In this document: positions 9,387 through 17,619 of the stretch, piece after piece | How positions within the stretch are numbered: the stretch's first letter is position 1 | Layout of the letters: every line of letters starts with the position of its first letter | Assembly: GCA_016432545.1 (NCBI GenBank) | Contig: CP066694.1 | Coordinates: 1,240,001 to 1,304,000, forward strand | Length of the DNA stretch: 64,000 bases | Origin: an archaeon | GTDB taxonomy: Archaea; Thermoproteota; Nitrososphaeria; Nitrososphaerales; Gagatemarchaeaceae | Direction: 5' to 3' | Program-made: the position numbers and the translations under genes | Notes under the pieces: model-generated | Database searches by the model: none | Seen by the model: only the letters and a program-made list of their open reading frames with translations | Told to the model about the DNA's origin: nothing

Positions 9387-11093
9387 TCAGGGGGTCGGGG
9401 GTGTCGAGGCGGGGGACTGCGTTCCCTCCAGGTCGGGAGCTGACCACATCACCAGGGCCCCTATGATCCTGAGGACCCCAGCCACGAGGAACAGGTACGC
9501 CCCTATCCCGAAGCCCCAGGTGACGGTCGTGAAGCCGACTACCGGAAAATTCTGGCCGGCAGACCCGCCCACCGGGTTGGCCGCAATCATCCCGACGAGC
9601 TGGGACGCCTGAGCGGGAACCGCTTGTCCCCCCAACAGTGAAGCAGCCAGGGGTACCAGACTTGGCAGGTAGCCCACGAACTCATAGATGAAGACCAGCG
9701 GCAGCAGTGACAAGACCGCGCTAATGATGAACTTCCTTCCGAGCCGCTTGCCGCTCTTGACCCCGACGACATCTAGCAGAAGGAGGCCTATCCCCACTGC
9801 GAAGAACACAGCGAACGGGAACTGCGCCGAGGCAAAGCTCGTGAGCCCTGACGATGAGTCCGCAGTGGGCCCGGTGAACAGGTTGACGCTCAAGCCTTTG
9901 ATTCCGTCGATGGACATCAGCTGGACCGGCGCCGAACCCGCAAGAGGCCCGCTCTGCGAGCTCGCGCTCATCGAATACCACGGCAAGAAGAGGGCTGCAG
10001 CTGTGGCTGCCATCCCGATGAGCCCGATCGCAAGACCTGCGCCTCCACGTCCTTTCAGGAACCTCTTGACCCTGAGCCCTCCCTTCCTCGAGAGCCTCAC
10101 GATTCCGAAGACCTTCCAGAGGCCCCTGACGCCCGCATAGGCCAGCCAGATCAAGACGAAGTTGGCTACGAACCAGGCAAGATAGAAGTAGGTAGAACCT
10201 ACAGAGAACGTCCTCCCGAGGTAGCTGTAGGGGGTCCCCCACCTGTCCCCGTTGTCGTTGAAGACCGGGCCTAGAGGGCCTGCCATGCCCGTCGCGATCT
10301 CTGTGTCAGTCCCGGTGTATCCCCACCTCCCCGGGAACGTGAGCCAGCTCTGGTCCAAGGGGGCCCCGACGCCCTCCTGAAGCATCACGAGGTGGAGGTC
10401 GGCAGGGCCTATCGTCCTGCCACCCGCGTTTACGACGTCGTTCTCGACTCCGATCTTGCCCTGGTACGACCTGAAGTAGTTGGCGTGCGAACCGAGGGCC
10501 ACGTACACCACAGGATGCCCGTCCTGGGTCTCCACGTCGCCCCACGCCGCATTCTCTCCCGCGAGGTGTTGCGAGTAAAGCGCTTGAGTCGGACTCCCGC
10601 TCGCATCTAGGAAGACCTCCACGACCTCAATGTCTGCCTGGTGGTCGTTGAGCTGCCCGTTGTTGTAAGAATAGAAGAGCCAGTACTGTATCACTGTCCC
10701 GGAGCCGTCGCTCGCCACGTGCACGTAGGAATAGTAACCTATCCCGCCCTCCTTGGAAGCGTAGTCGTCCGCGATCGCCTGCTGCGTCCCGAACTTGTTG
10801 CTCAGGAAGTAGTCGGGCGAATTGTAGGCCCCGAGCGTCGAAGCCGTCGGCGAAGGATTGATGACGATTGCTCCTCCTCCCGAGACCCTCTGCATCAGTT
10901 CGGAGCTTGAGATGACGTAGTCGACAGTGGTCGGGAAGAACTCCTCTCCAGAGGCGAAGTGAAGGACGGGGGCGTACTGAGCGACCAGCGTATCAGTGGT
11001 CGCCGCCCTGGAAGATTGCGCGTAGAACTGGAGACAGAGCAAAGCAAGGGAGATTGCGGCCATGGAGACGAGCCTGCTCCGAGCCCTGTGCAA
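9387..11093 (-). CDS. Vps62-like secreted domain fused to a C-terminal membrane bundle
   Basis: 568 aa protein. A signal segment (MAAISLALLCLQFYAQSSRA) is followed by a region with the Vps62/DUF946 pattern: QYAPVLHFASGEEFFPT near residue 39, YWLFYSYNNG near 136, a WGDVETQDGHPVVYVALGSH stretch near 187 and a His-rich DHQADIEVV. The C-terminal 240 residues hold about five membrane helices. In fungi and bacteria Vps62 domains are of unclear function. The TTG at 11093 is chosen because the TATA-like CTTAAATAA lies 27 nt upstream; the ATG at 11060 would leave a 33-nt leader. It runs convergent with the HAD gene, with a 4-nt gap. Confidence 0.78.
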   Translation of the reverse strand: MHRARSRLVSMAAISLALLCLQFYAQSSRAATTDTLVAQYAPVLHFASGEEFFPTTVDYVISSSELMQRVSGGGAIVINPSPTASTLGAYNSPDYFLSNKFGTQQAIADDYASKEGGIGYYSYVHVASDGSGTVIQYWLFYSYNNGQLNDHQADIEVVEVFLDASGSPTQALYSQHLAGENAAWGDVETQDGHPVVYVALGSHANYFRSYQGKIGVENDVVNAGGRTIGPADLHLVMLQEGVGAPLDQSWLTFPGRWGYTGTDTEIATGMAGPLGPVFNDNGDRWGTPYSYLGRTFSVGSTYFYLAWFVANFVLIWLAYAGVRGLWKVFGIVRLSRKGGLRVKRFLKGRGGAGLAIGLIGMAATAAALFLPWYSMSASSQSGPLAGSAPVQLMSIDGIKGLSVNLFTGPTADSSSGLTSFASAQFPFAVFFAVGIGLLLLDVVGVKSGKRLGRKFIISAVLSLLPLVFIYEFVGYLPSLVPLAASLLGGQAVPAQASQLVGMIAANPVGGSAGQNFPVVGFTTVTWGFGIGAYLFLVAGVLRIIGALVMWSAPDLEGTQSPASTPPTP

Positions 11094-11115
11094 CTGGTCC
11101 CGATTCCGCGGGCTT

Positions 11116-11125
11116 CGTTATTTAA
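11116..11125 (-). promoter_or_regulatory. TATA-like box of the Vps62-like gene
   Basis: GCTTAAATAAC on the minus strand is centred about 27 nt before the TTG at 11093 and decides that start. Confidence 0.6.
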
Positions 11126-11215
11126 GCCCACTCGGCTTTAGCCCCTCTACACTCATCCTTCGAATAGTCTGGGTCAGCGTCAGGCCTGGGCGTCTCTTCT
11201 TGGGAACTCAGGGCC

Positions 11216-11722
11216 CTACGAGGTCACCCAGAACCCGCTCCCGCTATGACTGCAGTCAATCATGGAGGGTGCACGCGGAATACTCTCGATCGGCCCTGCT
11301 TGATTGCACGCAAGCGGGTCGTACTCGTTCAGCAGCGTCTCGTGGAGGGTCATGTTGCCCGCTGCCGTGAATCCTTGGGCGGGAAGCGGGTCGCTGAATA
11401 TCAATGCGTAGGGGCCTACCTGCCCTGCAGTGAATGAAAACGAACCACCGCTGGTGTTCAGATTCTGAATCAAATACGATCCGTCTGGAGACTGAATCGA
11501 AAAGAGTACGCCGTTCGCATTGGCTGAGTAGGCACGAAAGACGATTGAGAAGTCAGTTCCTGAACGCAAGTCAAGGACCTGGACGTCGGCTTCCCCTCCG
11601 CTCGCGCTAAATCCTATGTTGTTCCCATAGTAGACTGTATGGAGCTTCGCTACCGCGAGCAAGGTCGCCATGCCCGTACCTACCAAAACAATGAGAAGAA
11701 CCACGGCTGGCCTATTGTTCAC
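11216..11722 (-). CDS. Small secreted or anchored protein of unknown function
   Basis: 168 aa starting at a GTG. The N-terminus is one hydrophobic helix (VVLLIVLVGTGMATLLAV); the rest is predicted outside the cell, rich in beta strands, Ser, Gly and Asn, with a GOLD-like middle (FSIQSPDGSYLIQNLNTSGG). Two cysteines near the C-terminus (LACN and IDCS) could form a disulphide. I do not recognise the family. A TATA-like CTTTTTATT at 11744-11752 lies about 26 nt upstream of the GTG, giving a leaderless transcript. Confidence 0.65.
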   Translation of the reverse strand: MNNRPAVVLLIVLVGTGMATLLAVAKLHTVYYGNNIGFSASGGEADVQVLDLRSGTDFSIVFRAYSANANGVLFSIQSPDGSYLIQNLNTSGGSFSFTAGQVGPYALIFSDPLPAQGFTAAGNMTLHETLLNEYDPLACNQAGPIESIPRAPSMIDCSHSGSGFWVTS

Positions 11723-11774
11723 CTGAGCAAGTTCCTCTCCGAGAATAAAAAGTGTGCGAGCGGTCTTGCTATAC

Positions 11775-11883
11775 CGGGCCCGGTGGGATTTGAACCCACG
11801 ACCTCTGCGAGCCTCAAGCTCTCTGCAGCTTAGAAGGTTCGGCTAGATGTTCTGCCGCGCTATCCATACTGTGCTACGGGCCC
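11775..11883 (-). tRNA. tRNA-Arg(UCU) with two non-canonical introns
   Basis: Acceptor strands GGGCCCG (11877-11883) and CGGGCCC (11776-11782) pair, with G73 at 11775 and no encoded CCA. The T arm is GTGGG-TTCAAAT-CCCAC. The gene is 109 nt, 34 more than a mature tRNA. Intron 1 is 14 nt (11838-11851): exon CGGC pairs with intron GCCG, flanked by 3-nt bulges AGA and AAC. Intron 2 is 20 nt (11803-11822): exon CTGC pairs with GCAG, flanked by AGA and AGG, with an internal GAGC/GCTC hairpin. Removing both gives anticodon arm GCAGC-CTTCTAA-GCTGC and variable loop AGGTC. Intron sites fall between positions 30/31 and 45/46 instead of the usual 37/38. The D stem has one A-C mismatch. Confidence 0.9.
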
Positions 11884-11928
11884 AGTAGGCGTCGCCCGCA
11901 GTTTCAAGATAAGCTTTCGCGGTCGAGC

Positions 11929-11948
11929 GCCTCTCTCATGAGAGAGGC
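11929..11948. repeat. Perfect 20-bp palindrome upstream of a phosphohexomutase gene
   Basis: GCCTCTCTCA is followed directly by its reverse complement TGAGAGAGGC, with no loop. It lies about 28 nt upstream of a weak TATA-like GGTTTTACC (11961-11969) and 45 nt upstream of the TTG start at 11993. A loopless palindrome suits a dimeric DNA-binding protein better than an RNA terminator. Confidence 0.6.
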
Positions 11949-11992
11949 CGACTTTCGGAAGGTTTTACCAAGCCTGAGCGGAGGCGGGGCCC

Positions 11993-13360
11993 TTGGCCGC
12001 GGCCCACCAGCGGCTCTTCGGGACCAACGGAGTTAGGTTCGTCCCGGGAGTCAGCCATGACCTCGACTTTGTGATCAACCTCTGCGAGGCCATAGGCACT
12101 TACTTCGGCGAGGGCGAAGTCCTCCTCGGAAGAGACGGGCGACTCTCGAGCCCCGCCCTCGTGGAGGCCGCTGCCTCTGGCCTCATGAGCTCCGGTCGCG
12201 ACATAGGCGAGGCAGGCCTGGTGCCGACGCCGGCCCTGCAGTATTCGGTCAAGGCGATGGGATACCGAGGAGGGGTCATGGTCACGGCTTCGCACAACCC
12301 CGCCCAGTACAACGGCGTGAAGGTCGCGGGCTCTGACGGGGTGGAGGTGCCCCGCCTCGACGAGCAGCGGATCGAGAAGATCTTCCATGACCGGTCCCAG
12401 ACCAAGGCTGACTGGAGGACGATCGGGACCGCAAGGAGCGAGCCCTCGGTAGTCAGGACCTATCTCAAAGGGATCACGTCCAAGGTAGACGTCAAGAAGA
12501 TCGCGGAGCGAAAGTTCACAGTAGTGATGGACGCAGGCAACGGCGCACAATCTTCCGCGGCCCCCCAACTGCTTGAGTCGCTGGGCTGCAAGCTGATCAC
12601 GCTCAATTCCATAGTTGACGGGGCCTTCCCCGGGAGAGGTCCCGAGCCCACCCCGGACTCGTTGAGGGACCTCTCCTACGCCGTGAAGTCCGCCGGAGCG
12701 GACCTTGGCGTCGCCTATGACGGCGATGGAGACCGGTCCATCTTCTGCGACGAGGGCGGAAGGGTCCTCTGGGGGGACCAGACGGGCTGCCTCCTCTCCG
12801 ACCACATCATGGAGAGGCACCCAGGCGCGACCGTCGTCACCTCGGTGGGCTCGACCCAAGGAATAGACATCGTCGCGAAGAAGCACAAAGCGAAGGTGAT
12901 CAGGACCCGCGTAGGCGCGGTGGACGTTGCAAGGACGATGCTCGAGAGAGGGGCCATCTTCGGGTTCGAGGAAAACGGAGGCTGCATCTACCTCCCCCAC
13001 ATCGCAGTCAGGGACGGAGGCATGGCCACGGCCCTGATGCTCGAGTGTCTCGCATCACGCGGCCTCGCCTTCTCAAGGGCCGTCTCCTACTCGGTCCCCA
13101 AGTTCCACCAGGCCAAGACCAAGGTCGAGGTGGACCGAAGCAACGTCGACAAGGTCATGAAGGCCGTAGAGCGGAACGCAAAGGGCGAGGTCGACAGGAC
13201 GGACGGCATCAAGCTCTGGCTCGACGATCGCTCATGGGTCCTGGTGAGGCCGAGCGGGACCGAGCCCATAGTCAGGGTCTTTGCGGAGGCCGAGACCCAG
13301 GAGCGCGCTGACCTCCTTCTGAAGCGATACGTCAAGGTAGTCAAGGCTTCCTCAGCCTAA
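11993..13360 (+). CDS. glmM: Phosphohexomutase, GlmM/ManB family
   Basis: 455 aa alpha-D-phosphohexomutase that moves phosphate between C1 and C6 of a hexose or hexosamine. TASHNP near residue 100 contains the phosphoserine, DGDGDR near 243 is the metal-binding loop, GFEENG near 323 is the sugar-binding loop, and RPSGTEPIVRVFAE near 420 binds the substrate phosphate. These are the four domains in the usual order. The archaeal homologues include phosphoglucosamine mutases, so GlmM is the likeliest role, feeding UDP-GlcNAc synthesis; phosphomannomutase remains possible. The start is a TTG; its last 9 nt overlap the convergent thiL. Confidence 0.88.
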   Translation: MAAAHQRLFGTNGVRFVPGVSHDLDFVINLCEAIGTYFGEGEVLLGRDGRLSSPALVEAAASGLMSSGRDIGEAGLVPTPALQYSVKAMGYRGGVMVTASHNPAQYNGVKVAGSDGVEVPRLDEQRIEKIFHDRSQTKADWRTIGTARSEPSVVRTYLKGITSKVDVKKIAERKFTVVMDAGNGAQSSAAPQLLESLGCKLITLNSIVDGAFPGRGPEPTPDSLRDLSYAVKSAGADLGVAYDGDGDRSIFCDEGGRVLWGDQTGCLLSDHIMERHPGATVVTSVGSTQGIDIVAKKHKAKVIRTRVGAVDVARTMLERGAIFGFEENGGCIYLPHIAVRDGGMATALMLECLASRGLAFSRAVSYSVPKFHQAKTKVEVDRSNVDKVMKAVERNAKGEVDRTDGIKLWLDDRSWVLVRPSGTEPIVRVFAEAETQERADLLLKRYVKVVKASSA

Positions 13361-14278
13361 GTGAGTCCAGCCGACGTCGGGGATCCGCCGCGGCCCTGCC
13401 CCGGACTTCAGGAAGACCCCTCTTGAACGCGTAACCTTCCCGATGACCACTAACTTCCCTCCGGCCCTACCTACCGACCTGACCGCTGCCCGGAGATGGC
13501 TCTGCGGGACGGTTCCCACCACGCAATACTCCTCTCCGCCCGCCAGGACCAAGTCCCTCCAATCCAGCCCGTTCTCCGACGCGAAGCCCTTGACGCCCGG
13601 CCCCACGGGGAGCGTTATGATCTCCAGACCCACACGGCTCGCCTTTGCCAGCTCGTGCAGGCTCCTTGCGAGGCCGTCGCTGGAGTCAATCCCTGAAGAG
13701 AGGCTCCTTGCCAGCGCTACCCCCACAGCTAGGCCTGGTGTGGGCCTAAGCACAGAGGAGACGGCCCTCTCACGAAGTCTTCCTTTCGATTTGGCCCCGG
13801 CCGTCAGTATCTTCAGACCGGCCGGCGGGTATCCAAAGAACCCCGACACCACCACCGCATCTCCGGGCTTGGCCCCAGACCTCCCGACTATCTTTCGCGC
13901 GAAACCGAACATGGCACAATCGATCACCAGTTCCTTGGCTTCGTTCGTGTCCCCGCCTACCATCCTTGCCCCCCACTCGCGCTCTGCGTCCCTGAACCCG
14001 GATGCCACCTCCCTGACCTTTGCCATGGAGGTCCCCCTCCTGACCCCTATCGAGCACATGAACGAGGAGGGCCTCACACCCTTCGCCGCAAAGTCGCTGA
14101 TGCACGCGGCCACCGCCTTCCGGGCCGCCTGTCTGTAGGTCATCCCTTTCGGGACGTCGGTCCCCTCCACGAGCATGTCTACCTTCACCACCAGCTTCCC
14201 CTTCCCTGCGGGCTCCCAAGCGACGTCGTCCCCGACTTCGGAGAACCCGCGAGGCCTCTTCCCTCCGCCACCGAGCAT
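13352..14278 (-). CDS. thiL: Thiamine-monophosphate kinase
   Basis: 308 aa enzyme of the AIR-synthase/PurM-ThiL fold, phosphorylating thiamine phosphate to thiamine diphosphate. Visible signatures are GDDVAW near residue 16 (metal/ATP), VDMLVEGTDV near 33, AACISDFAAKGVRPSSF (Asp and Lys of the ATP site), GGDTNEAKE near 103, SGIDSSDGLARSLHELA near 200 (ISDGL-type motif) and AGGEEYCVVG near 250. The ATG is the only start before the frame closes. It lies 31 nt after the upstream phosphohexomutase on the same strand, so they may share a transcript. Confidence 0.9.
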   Translation of the reverse strand: MLGGGGKRPRGFSEVGDDVAWEPAGKGKLVVKVDMLVEGTDVPKGMTYRQAARKAVAACISDFAAKGVRPSSFMCSIGVRRGTSMAKVREVASGFRDAEREWGARMVGGDTNEAKELVIDCAMFGFARKIVGRSGAKPGDAVVVSGFFGYPPAGLKILTAGAKSKGRLRERAVSSVLRPTPGLAVGVALARSLSSGIDSSDGLARSLHELAKASRVGLEIITLPVGPGVKGFASENGLDWRDLVLAGGEEYCVVGTVPQSHLRAAVRSVGRAGGKLVVIGKVTRSRGVFLKSGAGPRRIPDVGWTHLG

Positions 14279-14309
14279 CGCGTCGATGATCTCCTTCTCG
14301 TCGGGCGTG

Positions 14310-15608
14310 CTACCTGCTCAGCTCCCTCAGCTTGGAGGCAAAGGACTTTGCAATCTTTGCAGCCCCTTCTGCGGTCTCTGCCTCGGCCGAGACCCTAACC
14401 CTGTCCTCTGTTCCCGAACGGCGGACGAGGACCCAGGACCTCTTGGAGACAAAAACCTTCACACCGTCAGTCAGGTCATGTTCTCCGCTCTGATTGGCGA
14501 GCTTCGCTATCGCCTTCTGAGCCCTAGCCTTCGGAATCTCCAGCGCGATCCTCTCCTGATGGTACTCGGGGACCGAAGAGTAGGCCTTCGTCCCCTTTCC
14601 GCGTATGACCCTCATGATCACGAGGGCTGCGAGGAGCGAGTCCCTGCAATAGTTGAAGCCCCCATCTATCAGGCCCCCACTGCTTCCCTCGCCCCCGAAC
14701 CTCGAGCCCGTGCGCGCCATCAATCCGACTACGTTCGCCTCCCCCACCTTCGACCTGAAGACCTCCCCGCCAGCCCTCACGACCACGTCGTCAACAGCCT
14801 GTGTAGTGTCTACAGAGACCGCCACCTTCCTCTCCTTGCTTTCGCCGACCAGCGCCGAGAGCGCGAGGGTGAGCATGAAGTCCCCCGTCCTCTTCCGCCC
14901 CGTATTGTCCACTACCGCGAGCCTGTCCCCGTCGCAGTCGAAGCCCAAGCCGATGTCGCACCCTCTCTCCTTGACGAGCCTGCACAGCAGCGAAAGGTCG
15001 TCGGCCATAGGGTCTACCCTGCGGTTGAAGACTCCGGGCGAGTCGTTGATCGATAAGACACGACACCCAAGCCTCCTGAAGAGCTCGACAGCATGGGCGA
15101 CTGCCGCGCCTCCTCCGAGGTCCAAGGCCACGGTTGCGCCCTCGAGGCTCCCTGTCCCGAACCTGTCCACAAGGTCCCCGACATATGAAGACCGCGGCAA
15201 CGACCTGACCGAGCCAGGGGCCCTGCCCCAGGGGGCGCCGGCCTGACCGATTACCGACTCGAACTTCTCCTGCCCGATCCCCGATCCTCCCACTATGAAC
15301 TTCAGCCCGTTGAACTGCGGCTCGTTGTGCGAGGCGCTTACCATCACGGCCGGAAGCCTCCTTTTCCTGCTCTCCCTGAAGAGCGCCGGAGTGGAAACGA
15401 CCCCCAGGTCAAGGACCCTGCATCCGCGTGCCGCCAGCGCGCCGGCGACCGCCTTTCGGATGGCGGGCCCCGTGCTCCTCGTGTCCCTGGCAAGGAGCAC
15501 TTCGCTGTCCCCGTACCCTCCCCCGAAGTTTCCCGCGTACCGGGCAAAGTCTGCGAGGGTCAGGTCCTCGTTGAGTGTCCCCCGGATTCCGCTCAAAGAC
15601 GCGATCAA
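14310..15608 (-). CDS. Second phosphohexomutase (phosphomannomutase/phosphoglucomutase family)
   Basis: 432 aa. The phosphoserine loop is SASHNE near residue 92, the metal loop is DCDGDR near 224, the sugar-binding loop is GGEGSSGG near 308 and the C-terminal phosphate site is RRSGTEDRVRVSAEAE near 393. It starts with MIASLSGIRGTLNEDLT, the usual N-terminus of this family, at a TTG. Two paralogues in 4 kb probably divide hexosamine and hexose substrates; which does which is not readable here. It is divergent from the zincin-like gene and shares its intergenic region. Confidence 0.87.
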   Translation of the reverse strand: MIASLSGIRGTLNEDLTLADFARYAGNFGGGYGDSEVLLARDTRSTGPAIRKAVAGALAARGCRVLDLGVVSTPALFRESRKRRLPAVMVSASHNEPQFNGLKFIVGGSGIGQEKFESVIGQAGAPWGRAPGSVRSLPRSSYVGDLVDRFGTGSLEGATVALDLGGGAAVAHAVELFRRLGCRVLSINDSPGVFNRRVDPMADDLSLLCRLVKERGCDIGLGFDCDGDRLAVVDNTGRKRTGDFMLTLALSALVGESKERKVAVSVDTTQAVDDVVVRAGGEVFRSKVGEANVVGLMARTGSRFGGEGSSGGLIDGGFNYCRDSLLAALVIMRVIRGKGTKAYSSVPEYHQERIALEIPKARAQKAIAKLANQSGEHDLTDGVKVFVSKRSWVLVRRSGTEDRVRVSAEAETAEGAAKIAKSFASKLRELSR

Positions 15609-15643
15609 GGTCCCAATTCTCTATTGTGAGGCAAAGGGCAACA

Positions 15644-15655
15644 TAGAGTTAAGAA
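15644..15655 (+). promoter_or_regulatory. TATA-like box of the zincin-like gene
   Basis: AGTTAAGAATTA is centred about 25 nt before the TTG at 15674. It overlaps the alternative TTG at 15659 so closely that the latter is unlikely. Confidence 0.5.
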
Positions 15656-15673
15656 TTATTGAGCTTCGGTCTT

Positions 15674-16201
15674 TTGACAACCGAGAGCGATCTTCAGACA
15701 GAATTGCGAGTCAAGGCCTTTCGCGTCCGCAGAAGCGCTACCATCGGCGAGTACAAGCTCTCAGAGATCTTCACCGGGCTAGATTCTTCGTCATCCCTCC
15801 TCAAGGTCTTCGGGAGCAAGGTGCAGATGGCGAAGATCCTGAAGCACCTCAAGCTCCGTGTCGAGCTGCACGACTCGGGCCTCTGGCTCGACAGGGACAC
15901 AGGCACAATCTGCATCGGCTCCAAGCACCTAACCTCTGCGAAGAACGACTTCCTCTACCTCGACGTCATCCACGTCCTCGTCCACGTCCGCCAGTTCCTG
16001 GAGGGCAAGGAGCTCTACGACCAGGCATTCGAGTATGTCGAGAGGCCAACAGAGCTCGAAGCTTACAGGTACACGGTCGCCGAGGCCCGGCGAGTCGGGA
16101 TGGACGAGGACGAGATCCTGAAGTACCTCCGGATGGACGCTGCGGACGACTCGGAGCTGGGGAAGCTCATCGAGCGGATCGGAGTCCGGTCGCGCCGCTG
16201 A
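15674..16201 (+). CDS. Conserved archaeal protein resembling an inactive zincin metallopeptidase
   Basis: About 175 aa. The C-terminal half reads FLYLDVIHVLVHVRQFLEGK, then YVERPTELEAYRYTVAEARR. This has the layout of a gluzincin-type peptidase (HExxH followed by a Glu-bearing helix), but the catalytic Glu of HExxH is Val (HVLVH). The N-terminal half (KLSEIFTGLDSSSSLLKVFG) is not recognised. The predicted role is therefore binding rather than cleavage, by inference. Start TTG 15674 is chosen by TATA spacing; TTG 15659 would add five residues. Confidence 0.7.
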   Translation: MTTESDLQTELRVKAFRVRRSATIGEYKLSEIFTGLDSSSSLLKVFGSKVQMAKILKHLKLRVELHDSGLWLDRDTGTICIGSKHLTSAKNDFLYLDVIHVLVHVRQFLEGKELYDQAFEYVERPTELEAYRYTVAEARRVGMDEDEILKYLRMDAADDSELGKLIERIGVRSRR

Positions 16202-16224
16202 ATACCTGCGTTTCCCTCTGAAAA

Positions 16225-17556
16225 CTAGCCCGACAGCTTCTTGGAAGGGATGCCCGGCCTGACAAGAGACCTCAGGTCGAGCATGGCGTCAATCTCGACT
16301 TTGGTGTAGCCAAGGGAACCGAGGGCCTTCCTGATGGGGACCCCTTTCGCAAGGCGCTTTCCAAGTACAGCTGCCTTGTCGTACCCTATCTTGGGCGATA
16401 TGACTGTGATGAGCGCCGGGCTGCTCTCCGCGTACTTCCTCGCCTTCGCTTTCATGGGGACTACATGGTCCACGACGAGGGACGCGACCTTTCGCAGGGC
16501 CTCCGAGAGCAGCTTCGCCTGCAGCACGATGTTGTATCCCATCAGCGGGACGCCCATGGAGAGTTCGAACTCCCCGAGGGAGGCTGCCATCGTGTTCGCC
16601 CCGTCAAGGCCCACCACCTCCGCACAGGCCAGCAGCGCGCTCTCGAGAGTGACAGGGTTGGTCTTTCCCGGCATTATGCTGCTCCCCGCCACCTCCTCCT
16701 GCGTGGTGATGTCTATCTCGCCCAGCCCGGTGAGCGGACCCGAGAACATGAGCCTCATGTCCTGGCAGAGCCTGTAGAGGTCGATGCTCACCGTCCTCAT
16801 CGCACCGCTCACGGAGAGCACATCAGTGAGGAGCCTGGTCGGCCTGAACTTGTTCTTCGCGCTCTTGAATCTGAGCCCCGACTCGGTCGAGAGCTCCTTG
16901 GCCACCATCCCCCCGAACCTCGGGTCGGCGTTGAGTCCAGTCCCCACCGCAGTCCCGCCGATCGGCAGCTCGAGGACAAAGCCCAGCGCCTTCTTCGACA
17001 GGTCGGCGTCGAGCTCGAACTCCTCTGCGTAGGCCCCGAACTCCTGCCCCATTGTGACTGGCAACGCGTCCCTCAGGTGAGTCCTCCCGGACTTGTACAC
17101 CGAGCCGGTCTTCCTCGACAGCGCCCGGAGACTCCTGGCCATCATCACTATCGCAGGCAGGAGGTCCCGAGTAACCACCACCGCAGCGGCGACCCTGGCC
17201 GCCGTCGGCCCGACGTCGTTGGACGACTGGCTCATGTTGACCTGGTCGTTCGGATGGACTTTCTTCCCCAGCTCCGCGGAGGCGAGCTCGGCGACCAGCT
17301 CGTTCGCGTTCATGTTCAACCCGGTCCCAGACCCTGTCTGATAGACGTCCACGGACATCATGGCATCGTGCTTTCCCTTCATTACCTCCCGGGCCTTGGC
17401 TTGGATCGCCTTGCCAGTCGGTGCGTCGAGAAGGCCGAGCTGGACGTTGGCCTTGGCCGCCGAGAGCTTAACGGCCCCGACAGCCCAGATGACCTCCCTT
17501 GGAAATCGCGTACCAGTATTCAGGAAGACTCTCTTGGAGCCCTCCACGTACTTCAT
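16225..17556 (-). CDS. fumC: Fumarase class II (fumarase/aspartase family)
   Basis: 443 aa enzyme interconverting fumarate and malate in the citric acid cycle. Family signatures are TGSGTGLNMNANEL near residue 70, SQSSNDVGPTA near 107, GRTHLRDALPVTMGQEF near 157 and the signature loop AGSSIMPGKTNPVTLES near 288 with catalytic Ser. GKTNP replaces the usual GKVNP, a small change. Aspartate ammonia-lyase is the main alternative, but GRTHLxDA..TxGQEF and GGTAVGTGLN fit fumarase better. A TATA-like GGCTTAAGAAC (17577-17587) lies about 26 nt upstream of the ATG. Confidence 0.86.
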   Translation of the reverse strand: MKYVEGSKRVFLNTGTRFPREVIWAVGAVKLSAAKANVQLGLLDAPTGKAIQAKAREVMKGKHDAMMSVDVYQTGSGTGLNMNANELVAELASAELGKKVHPNDQVNMSQSSNDVGPTAARVAAAVVVTRDLLPAIVMMARSLRALSRKTGSVYKSGRTHLRDALPVTMGQEFGAYAEEFELDADLSKKALGFVLELPIGGTAVGTGLNADPRFGGMVAKELSTESGLRFKSAKNKFRPTRLLTDVLSVSGAMRTVSIDLYRLCQDMRLMFSGPLTGLGEIDITTQEEVAGSSIMPGKTNPVTLESALLACAEVVGLDGANTMAASLGEFELSMGVPLMGYNIVLQAKLLSEALRKVASLVVDHVVPMKAKARKYAESSPALITVISPKIGYDKAAVLGKRLAKGVPIRKALGSLGYTKVEIDAMLDLRSLVRPGIPSKKLSG

Positions 17557-17557
17557 A

Positions 17558-17587
17558 GAACGAAGCGAACGCTGTTCGTTCTTAAGC
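17558..17587 (-). promoter_or_regulatory. fumC promoter with overlapping inverted repeat
   Basis: The TATA-like CTTAAG element sits at about 17579-17586. Between it and the ATG, GAACGAA (17558-17564) and TTCGTTC (17575-17581) form an inverted repeat with a 10-nt spacer. It covers the expected transcription start, as an operator would. Confidence 0.4.
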
Positions 17588-17619
17588 CTGCCCCTGTGAC
17601 TCGAAGGAATCGCTCGAGC

